From the NCBI GenBank assembly GCA_029982105.1, contig JARRCQ010000021.1:1-12157 (forward strand): a DNA stretch of 12,157 nt, given 5' to 3'. Below the pieces are notes generated by a model. It worked only from the letters and a program-made list of their open reading frames with translations, searched no databases and was not told where the DNA came from. Of the stretch, positions 6,240 to 12,157 are shown piece after piece. Made by a program: the position numbers and the translations under genes. The stretch comes from Candidatus Atribacteria bacterium. GTDB taxonomy: Bacteria > Atribacterota > Atribacteria > Atribacterales > Caldatribacteriaceae. How positions within the stretch are numbered: the first letter of the stretch is position 1; each line of letters begins with the position of its first letter.

Positions 6240-8434
6240 TGAATGGCGAAAGCGTGGCTAAAGAACTGGGTTTGAGAGAAGAGGAATACGAGAGAATTCT
6301 TTCTATATTAGGGCGGGTTCCCACTCCTACTGAAATTGCTATGTTTTCTGTAGAATGGTCGGAACACTGTGGTTATCCTCATTCTCGAAAATGGCTGGAA
6401 TTACTTCCCCGAGAGGGTAAATTTTCTCCTCTTTTGGGAGAAGATGCCGGTGGTATAGTTTATGATGGTTTAGCTGTGGTTTTCAAAATGGAAAGCCATA
6501 ATCACCCCTCCCAAGTAGAACCTAAACAGGGAGCAGCTACAGGAATTGGGGGTATTATTCGGGATATATTGGGAAGCGGAGCGCGACCCATTGCTTGTCT
6601 TGATTCTTTGCATTTTGGTCCTCGAGAAGATGAACGTTCTTTATATGTGTATCGAGGAGTGATAGAGGGGATAGCCTTTTATGGTAATTGTGTGGGAGTG
6701 CCCACAGTAGCCGGAGAGGTTTATTTGTATCCTGCTTTTCAGGGAAATTGTCTGGTAAATGTAATGTGTTTAGGCATTGCCCCCCGGGAGAAACTAACTC
6801 AAGCTAAAGCGCAAGGAGAGGGAAACTATATCATTTATGTGGGTAACAAAACTGGAAGAGATGGAATAGGAGGATGCAGTATATTAGCTTCTCAAGAATT
6901 CGGAGTGAAAGAAGAAAAAAGACCCAGCGTCCAAATTGGCGACCCCTTTACTGAGAAATGTTTGATCGAAGCTACTCTGGAAGCTCTGGATACTGGACAT
7001 GTGATAGGAGTTAAAGATATGGGAGCAGCAGGACTTACCTGTTCTACGAGTGAAATGGCTGCTAGTGGAGGAAGTGGAGTAGAAATTAACTTAGATTTGG
7101 TTCCTCTCCGGGAAGAAGGGATGGAACCTTGGGAGATAATGATGTCTGAATCTCAAGAGCGGATGCTTTTGTGTGTCGAGAGAGGTTATGAGAAAAAGAT
7201 TATTCAGATTTTCCATAAGTGGGGACTAGAGGGAGAAATAATAGGAGAAGTTAAAAATACAGGTAAAGTAACCATAAAGTATCAAGGAGAGATAGTTGCT
7301 GATATACCAGCTTTAGAGTTAACCAAACCTCCGGTTTATACTCCTTCCCGAGAGAAGCCTCTTTATTTGGATGAAATCAATAATTTTTCTCTGCATAGTA
7401 TCCCCCCCCCTTCCAATTACGAAGAAGTTTTATTACACCTGGTTTCTTCAGAAAACCTTTCTTCTCGCCATCCCGTTTTTGAGCAATATGACCATATGGT
7501 GGGGATTAATACTGTTCGCCTTCCCGGTTTAGGAACTGTGGTATTGAGAGTGAAAGGTAAAAAGTGGGGGATAGCTGTTACTACCGATTGTAACCCCCTT
7601 TATTGTTATCTCTCTCCCCGGGAGGGGGCTAAAATGGCGGTAGCGGAAGCAGCTCGGAATTTGAGTGCTTGTGGAGCAAGGCCTGCTGGAGTTACTGATT
7701 GCCTTAATTTTGGAAATCCGGAAAAACCTGATCGTTATTGGCAGTTTGTAGAAGCTATTGAAGGCTTAAGCGAAGCTTGTCGTTTCTTTGGCATTCCAGT
7801 AGTGAGCGGAAACGTTTCCTTTTATAATGAGAATCCTCAAGGGACAATTTTTCCTACCCCCACTATAGGGATGGTGGGAATAGTAGAAGAAATAGAAAAA
7901 GCAGTAACTGCTGGATTTAAAGAAGACGATTTAATCGTGGTTCTTTTGGGTGAGACCAAAGAAGAGCTGGGAGGAAGTGAATATCTCCGAGTTATCCATC
8001 ACCGAGAAGAAGGACCGCCTCCTCAAGTAGATTTACCAAAAGAGAAAGCTTTGCAAGAGCTTCTTATAACTTTAGTAAAAGAAGAGATTCTTTCCTCAGC
8101 TATTGACTTGAGTGAGGGAGGGTTGGCTTTAGCTCTTGTAGAATCCTCGGTGGTAGAAGAGAACCCCCGAGGAGTAATGGTGGATTTAGATTGCCTAGGA
8201 GATATAAGAGAGGATGTTCTACTTTTTGGAGAAAGTGGAGGAAGAGCACTGGTGAGTGTGAGAGGAGAATCATTGAATTCTTTACAACGCTTTGCTCGAG
8301 AAATTGGTATTCCTTACCAGGTAATAGGAAAAACTGGAGGGGAGAAATTAATTATTAAAAAGGGAGAAAAATTACTCGTTTCTCTACCAGTAGAGGAATT
8401 AAAAAGTTGCTGGGAGGGAAGCTTAGGAGAATAG
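6230..8434 (+). CDS. purL: Phosphoribosylformylglycinamidine synthase, synthase subunit PurL (short form)
   Basis: ATP-dependent amidation of FGAR to FGAM using ammonia from PurQ, in complex with PurS. At 734 aa this is the short form, lacking the fused glutaminase of the ~1300-aa type. Tandem AIRS-like halves are visible. The first has WSEHC (43-47, H46 the conserved histidine near the active site), [11 protein letters not shown] (87-97, ATP/Mg-binding) and [18 protein letters not shown] (102-119). The second has TTDCN, then [34 protein letters not shown] (489-500) and [10 protein letters not shown]. The sequence after the histidine is GYPHSR, not the more usual SYKxSR. A run of nine C's falls in the linker between halves. 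The start was moved from 6212 to 6230 on Shine-Dalgarno grounds. It overlaps purQ by 10 bases and is followed by purF after 6. Confidence 0.95.
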   Translation: MEVMNGESVAKELGLREEEYERILSILGRVPTPTEIAMFSVEWSEHCGYPHSRKWLELLPREGKFSPLLGEDAGGIVYDGLAVVFKMESHNHPSQVEPKQGAATGIGGIIRDILGSGARPIACLDSLHFGPREDERSLYVYRGVIEGIAFYGNCVGVPTVAGEVYLYPAFQGNCLVNVMCLGIAPREKLTQAKAQGEGNYIIYVGNKTGRDGIGGCSILASQEFGVKEEKRPSVQIGDPFTEKCLIEATLEALDTGHVIGVKDMGAAGLTCSTSEMAASGGSGVEINLDLVPLREEGMEPWEIMMSESQERMLLCVERGYEKKIIQIFHKWGLEGEIIGEVKNTGKVTIKYQGEIVADIPALELTKPPVYTPSREKPLYLDEINNFSLHSIPPPSNYEEVLLHLVSSENLSSRHPVFEQYDHMVGINTVRLPGLGTVVLRVKGKKWGIAVTTDCNPLYCYLSPREGAKMAVAEAARNLSACGARPAGVTDCLNFGNPEKPDRYWQFVEAIEGLSEACRFFGIPVVSGNVSFYNENPQGTIFPTPTIGMVGIVEEIEKAVTAGFKEDDLIVVLLGETKEELGGSEYLRVIHHREEGPPPQVDLPKEKALQELLITLVKEEILSSAIDLSEGGLALALVESSVVEENPRGVMVDLDCLGDIREDVLLFGESGGRALVSVRGESLNSLQRFAREIGIPYQVIGKTGGEKLIIKKGEKLLVSLPVEELKSCWEGSLGE
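7402..7410 (+). repeat. C9 homopolymer tract inside purL
   Basis: Nine consecutive C's encode part of Ile-Pro-Pro-Pro-Ser at about residues 391-394 of PurL, in the linker between its two tandem halves. The frame is intact through the tract here. A one-base slip would cut PurL roughly in half. Confidence 0.9.
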
Positions 8435-8440
8435 CAAAAA

Positions 8441-9844
8441 GTGGATGGAAGAGAAAAATGTGGTGTGTTTGGAGTATATGGTTTAGAAAATGCTTCTGAA
8501 TTAACTTACTTAGGTCTTTTTTCTCTCCAGCACCGAGGACAGGAAAGTGCTGGTATAGCAGTGTCAGATGGAAAAACGGTGCGAGAGAAAAAAGGGATGG
8601 GCTTGGTCTCCGAAGTTTTTACTTCTCGAGATCTTAAGGGTCTTCCTGGTCATATTGCTTTGGGGCATGTTCGTTATTCTACCACTGGTTCTTCTTCTCC
8701 TCGTAATGTTCAGCCTTTTATTGGAGAGAGCCGTTTTGGCCATTTAGCTGTTGCTCATAATGGTAATCTGACTAATGCTTTAGCTATCTGGAAGAAGCTG
8801 AGTGAAAGAGGAGCGGTGTTTCAATCTTCCATGGACACCGAACTTATTCTCCATCTCATAGCTCAAGGCTCTTTTGATAGTTTAGAAGATTCCCTCAAAG
8901 ATGCTTTATGGCAAATACAGGGTGCTTTTTCTCTGGGAATTCTTTCTTCTCATCAATTAATTGCTGTGCGAGACCCTTGGGGTTTCCGCCCTCTATCTCT
9001 GGGAAAGTTAGGAGATGGTTATATAATAAGCTCGGAGAGTTGTGCTTTTAATGTATTAGGGGCAGAATTTATGCGAGAAATAGAGCCCGGAGAGATGATT
9101 ATAATTGACGAAAAAGGGCTACGCTCTTTTTTTTATGCTTATTCTCCCCGTAAGGCTTTTTGCATTTTTGAATTGATTTACTTTGCCCGCCCTGATAGTA
9201 TAGTGTTTGGTAATCAAGTCTATCAAGCGCGCAAAAATATGGGTAAAATGTTAGCTGAGGAAGAGGACTGTTCAGTAGATATGGTAGTTCCGGTTCCTGA
9301 TTCTGGAACTTTCGCTGCTTTGGGATTCTCCGAAACATCTGGTATACCTTTAGAATTTGCTATGGTACGTAACCCATATGTAGGAAGGACTTTTATAAGG
9401 CCAGAACAAGGAGCCAGGGATTTAGCAGTGAAAATAAAACTTGACCCCATTAAAGAACTCATCCGGGGCAAAAAAATAATTGTTATTGAGGATTCTATAG
9501 TACGAGGAAGCACTTCTCGCCAGAGAATAGCTACTTTAAAGGAGGCAGGAGCTAAAGAAGTGCATATGCGAGTGAGTTCCCCACCTCATATTTTTCCTTG
9601 TCATTACGGCATTGATTTTCCTACTCGAAGAGAATTGATAGCTAGTAACAAATCTGTAGAGGAGGTAAGAAAATATTTAGGACTGGATAGTTTAAGATAT
9701 ATAACTATTGAAGGTTTAAAAAAGAGCGTTACCCCTTCGGGAGAAAATTACTGTTTCGCTTGTTTTAATGGTGATTATCCGGTTCTTCCTCAAGAAATAG
9801 GAAAACTAATTTTGGAAGAAAGACAAATTATCAATAACTGTTAG
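8441..9844 (+). CDS. purF: Amidophosphoribosyltransferase (Fe-S, propeptide type)
   Basis: First committed step of purine synthesis: PRPP + glutamine to 5-phosphoribosylamine. The 467-aa product has an N-terminal class II glutaminase domain with nucleophile C7 (KCGVFG) after a six-residue propeptide to be removed, GHVRYSTTGSS (75-85) and AHNGNL (105-110), then a phosphoribosyltransferase domain with the PRPP loop VIEDSIVRGSTSR (348-360). Four cysteines in the positions of the Bacillus-type [4Fe-4S] cluster are present: C241 (AFCIFE), C387 (FPCHYG), C438 and C441 (YCFAC). The start is GTG at 8441 with AGGAGA (8425-8430) ten bases upstream. It is the only usable start, because the purL stop lies in the same frame three codons earlier. 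It is the last gene of the purine operon and converges on the flavodoxin gene. Confidence 0.96.
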   Translation: MDGREKCGVFGVYGLENASELTYLGLFSLQHRGQESAGIAVSDGKTVREKKGMGLVSEVFTSRDLKGLPGHIALGHVRYSTTGSSSPRNVQPFIGESRFGHLAVAHNGNLTNALAIWKKLSERGAVFQSSMDTELILHLIAQGSFDSLEDSLKDALWQIQGAFSLGILSSHQLIAVRDPWGFRPLSLGKLGDGYIISSESCAFNVLGAEFMREIEPGEMIIIDEKGLRSFFYAYSPRKAFCIFELIYFARPDSIVFGNQVYQARKNMGKMLAEEEDCSVDMVVPVPDSGTFAALGFSETSGIPLEFAMVRNPYVGRTFIRPEQGARDLAVKIKLDPIKELIRGKKIIVIEDSIVRGSTSRQRIATLKEAGAKEVHMRVSSPPHIFPCHYGIDFPTRRELIASNKSVEEVRKYLGLDSLRYITIEGLKKSVTPSGENYCFACFNGDYPVLPQEIGKLILEERQIINNC

Positions 9845-9874
9845 CTTTCTTGTCTCATTTTAAAGCTGATATGC

Positions 9875-10354
9875 CTAAGCAGGTTTTAGCGATTTAAGGA
9901 GTTTGGCTAACTCTTGAGCATAGAGCCGACAATCTTCTTGAGCTTCCTCATCGAAAGTGCCCACTGCTACTGGTCCGTAATGGCTACCCTCACTTATTCC
10001 TTTTATCACCATTCCATGTATTAAAAGAGCAGAGAGAATTGACCAGATGGTAGTTTCGTTGCCCCCTGCCCGGTTAGCAGAAGAAGAAAAAGCTCCTCCT
10101 ATTTTACCGTTTAAATCACCATGTAATTTGATGCTCTCATCCAAAAATTCTTTGATTTCTGCTGCCATTGTCCCATAATAAGTAGGGGAGCCAATGACTA
10201 TCAAATCGTATTTTATTAAGTCATCCACCTGGAATTGAGAAACATCAACTAAATCAGTGGGAACTCCTTCTTGATTTAAAGTTCCAGCAATGGTTTGAGC
10301 CATTTTTTCCGTTATTCCAGTACGGGTGTAATAAAGCACCAAAGCTCGTGACAT
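9875..10354 (-). CDS. Flavodoxin-fold NAD(P)H:quinone oxidoreductase, WrbA-like
   Basis: Cytoplasmic FMN-binding protein of 159 aa. The phosphate-binding loop YYTRTGITEKMA (8-19) is followed by the WrbA/flavodoxin box GSPTYYGTMAAEIKEFLD (55-72), then SSANRAGGNETT (91-102), which corresponds to the GGxETT segment of WrbA proteins, and HGMVIKG. WrbA members reduce quinones by two electrons. The start at 10354 is chosen because AGGGAGGA (complement of 10363-10370) lies 8 bases upstream; a longer frame from a TTG at 10384 would overlap the upstream stop and has no site. It follows the mannosidase-like gene by 16 bases on the same strand, so the two are probably co-transcribed although no functional link is evident. 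Slightly short for canonical WrbA (~190-200 aa), so a general flavodoxin-family NADPH oxidoreductase is the alternative. Confidence 0.88.
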   Translation of the reverse strand: MSRALVLYYTRTGITEKMAQTIAGTLNQEGVPTDLVDVSQFQVDDLIKYDLIVIGSPTYYGTMAAEIKEFLDESIKLHGDLNGKIGGAFSSSANRAGGNETTIWSILSALLIHGMVIKGISEGSHYGPVAVGTFDEEAQEDCRLYAQELAKLLKSLKPA

Positions 10355-10362
10355 ATGATTTT

Positions 10363-10370
10363 TCCTCCCT
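10363..10370 (-). promoter_or_regulatory. Ribosome binding site that fixes the WrbA-like start
   Basis: Reading the minus strand, AGGGAGGA lies immediately after the stop codon of the GH2 gene and 8 bases before the ATG at 10354. It supports that ATG over the upstream TTG in the same frame. Confidence 0.75.
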
Positions 10371-12157
10371 TTATAAGTAGTCAAACATAGTTTTTATAGA
10401 AAGTTCCCCTTCAATATCTTTAATAATTTTTTCTTTACCCGGGAACAGAGCAAAGAAGTTTTCTCCTAGATAATTTTCATCATTGACTCTTATATTCACT
10501 CCCAGAGCTGGTTTTTCGCACTTTAACATCAAGTTTTTGTCTGCTTTTTCATAACTTATTTGGGGGTCTTCTAAACGATGAAGTCTTAAATCGGCAAATA
10601 TTTCGTGATTCTCAATGATTGTTTCTCCCTTTTGTTCTAATTTTAGGTAAGCTACAGTAGATTCTAAAATAGAGGGATCAACTGTTAATTGACCAACTAA
10701 GATTACTGAGTCTTCGGGAATTTTAAAGTTATGGTAGGTCTCTTTCTTCAATAAATTGCCCTTAAGCTCCCACAATTCAAATTCTAAATCTACTTCACTA
10801 TAACTTCCATCGTTTATTATTGAAATGAATATCTGCCCGTCTTTATTTTTAACTATGGGAAGCAAATCGCTGTAAAATCTTCTGGTGTAGAAATATAAAG
10901 CTTTGGGTCTTTTAAAATAATCTATGGATGACCAGCTAAAAACTGGCCAGGAGTCATTTATTTGCCAGTAAAGTGTTCCTGCAGTTCTGTATTTTCTGCT
11001 TCTCCAGTGTTCCACCCCTGTTTTAATAGCTTCGGCCTGATTTAACTGGGTGAGATAAACAAGAGAATCAAAGCTGGATATTAAACCATAGTGATTGTTT
11101 ATAAACTTTAACAATCTTTCTGGTCCTTCCACTTGTTTATTGTGATTTAACATAACTGGTGAGAACAGATTTTTATCTTTTTCTGAGGCAAAGAAATCTA
11201 TGGTTTTCGCATCCGGTGCTGCTTGAAAACCGAATTCACTGACAAATTTAGAGATATCTCGAGAATAATGTTTATAGTCTTGCCAGCCTGACCAGATTTC
11301 CCACACATGTCTATCTCCAGCTTGGCCGCAATTGGCTCGTTCCCCTCCGTAGGGGCTGGAGGGCCAGTAAGGTCTTGAGGGGTCTTCTTCTGAACAGATA
11401 AGAGGGAAGTCTTCTAAATACAATCTATTACCTAAATTTTTCCCATCTACTTTTATTTTATAATCCCATTCTTCAAATCCCCAGTTATTTTCGTTATTTC
11501 CGCACCAGATGGCAATACTGGGATGACTTCTGAGTTTTATAACATTATGTCTTACTTCTTCATTGGCTAGTTTTCTGAACCAGTCTATATGGTCTGGGTA
11601 TTCGGCACAGGAAAACATAAAATCTTGCCAGACTAAAATACCTAACTCGTCACAGTAGTCATAAAAAGCAGGGTCTTCGTATAGTCCACCACCCCAGATT
11701 CGCAACATATTCATATGGGCATCTTTGGCCATCTGGAGCAAAGTTCTATAGTCTTCCTTAGTTAACCAGCTTAAAATACTTTCTCCGGGTATCCAGTTGG
11801 CGCCTTTGGCAAATAATTTTTTTCCATTTATCTCAAAAATAAAACTTTCACCTTCGCCATCGTTTTCTCTTATTACTTTCACTGTTCTGAATCCCACTCT
11901 CTTTTTTTCGGTATATATTTCTTTCCCATTTTGGAGCAATTTGAATTCTACAGGATAGAGATAACTTTCTCCTGAGCCATTGGGATACCACAGCTTTATA
12001 TCTTTTATCTTTGTTTTCCCCTCAAATTTAAAATTTCTAATATTGCGAGTTATCGGGCAACTATCTATTCTCTTATTGTCCAGGATAATTTCTACTTTGT
12101 AGGTCTCAACTTCATTCTCTATAGAATCGATGTAGCCAGAAAAAGCTACGGTTCCAT
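10371..12157 (-). CDS. Glycoside hydrolase family 2, beta-mannosidase type (5' truncated by window edge)
   Basis: Hydrolyses terminal beta-linked mannose (or a related sugar) from oligosaccharides or glycans. The frame stays open from the stop at 10371 to the right edge with no stop codon, giving 594 visible residues; the family is usually about 820-890 aa, so some 230-300 N-terminal residues, including most of the sugar-binding domain and any signal peptide, lie outside. A TTG at 11939 is internal. Upstream of it the frame still reads family sequence, such as LWYPNG and YPVEFK. Then come VGFRTV, FAKGANWIP, MLRIWGGGLYE and LVWQDFMFSCAEYP. The acid/base is the Glu of WCGNNE (codon 11490-11492) and the nucleophile the Glu of FVSEFGFQ (codon 11235-11237). 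The C-terminal part has the beta-sandwich pattern of family Ig-like domains. Substrate specificity and cell location cannot be decided from this fragment. Confidence 0.93.
   Translation of the reverse strand, partial: GTVAFSGYIDSIENEVETYKVEIILDNKRIDSCPITRNIRNFKFEGKTKIKDIKLWYPNGSGESYLYPVEFKLLQNGKEIYTEKKRVGFRTVKVIRENDGEGESFIFEINGKKLFAKGANWIPGESILSWLTKEDYRTLLQMAKDAHMNMLRIWGGGLYEDPAFYDYCDELGILVWQDFMFSCAEYPDHIDWFRKLANEEVRHNVIKLRSHPSIAIWCGNNENNWGFEEWDYKIKVDGKNLGNRLYLEDFPLICSEEDPSRPYWPSSPYGGERANCGQAGDRHVWEIWSGWQDYKHYSRDISKFVSEFGFQAAPDAKTIDFFASEKDKNLFSPVMLNHNKQVEGPERLLKFINNHYGLISSFDSLVYLTQLNQAEAIKTGVEHWRSRKYRTAGTLYWQINDSWPVFSWSSIDYFKRPKALYFYTRRFYSDLLPIVKNKDGQIFISIINDGSYSEVDLEFELWELKGNLLKKETYHNFKIPEDSVILVGQLTVDPSILESTVAYLKLEQKGETIIENHEIFADLRLHRLEDPQISYEKADKNLMLKCEKPALGVNIRVNDENYLGENFFALFPGKEKIIKDIEGELSIKTMFDYL

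Noticed and set aside
9099-9513. Two overlapping minus-strand open frames inside purF
   Set aside because: Antisense to the conserved phosphoribosyltransferase domain; no independent support.
9843-9867. AGCTTT / AAAGCT hairpin at the end of purF
   Set aside because: Six-base AT-rich stem with a 13-base loop and no T-run; not a credible intrinsic terminator.

Overview
The window comes from an AT-rich bacterium with an outer membrane. It carries two late steps of Kdo2-lipid A synthesis (waaA and an LpxL/HtrB-type acyltransferase), a Bacillus-like three-component FGAM synthase (PurS + PurQ + short PurL) and a Fe-S-type PurF. Strong GGAGG Shine-Dalgarno sites, dense packing and a diderm lipid A pathway in a low-GC background would fit an uncultured candidate-phylum diderm (Atribacterota-, Aerophobetes- or Omnitrophota-like). 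That placement is inference; no rRNA or other taxonomic marker is present.

Layout. (1) 1-1707, plus strand: the 3' part of waaA, cut by the left edge, overlaps an LpxL-type acyltransferase by 8 bases; together they finish Kdo2-lipid A. (2) 1838-2638, plus strand: a stand-alone aldo/keto reductase with its own likely promoter. (3) 3447 down to 2645, minus strand: a two-gene unit of a small Rieske [2Fe-2S] protein and an RseC/MucC-family membrane protein, converging on the reductase gene with only 6 bases between stops. (4) 3668-9844, plus strand: a compact apparent operon of an unrecognised ~127-residue protein, a Gfo/Idh/MocA dehydrogenase, then purS-purQ-purL-purF. Genes overlap or lie within 27 bases of each other. 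PurF makes phosphoribosylamine, and PurS/PurQ/PurL convert FGAR to FGAM; the remaining purine genes must lie elsewhere. (5) 12157 down to 9875, minus strand: the 3' two-thirds or so of a GH2 beta-mannosidase-type gene, cut by the right edge, followed after 16 bases by a WrbA-like flavodoxin-fold gene, which converges on purF.

Most of the window is recognisable core metabolism. I found no CRISPR array, insertion sequence, tRNA, rRNA, prophage or defence system, and no intergenic stretch over 300 bases. The points most worth a second look are the unknown gene plus sugar-dehydrogenase-like gene that lead the purine operon, a run of nine C's in the linker between the two halves of purL, and the Rieske/RseC pair lacking its usual partners. 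Start sites proposed here (purL at 6230, the flavodoxin gene at 10354, the unknown gene at 3668) rest on Shine-Dalgarno placement or ATG preference and are shorter than the longest open frames.
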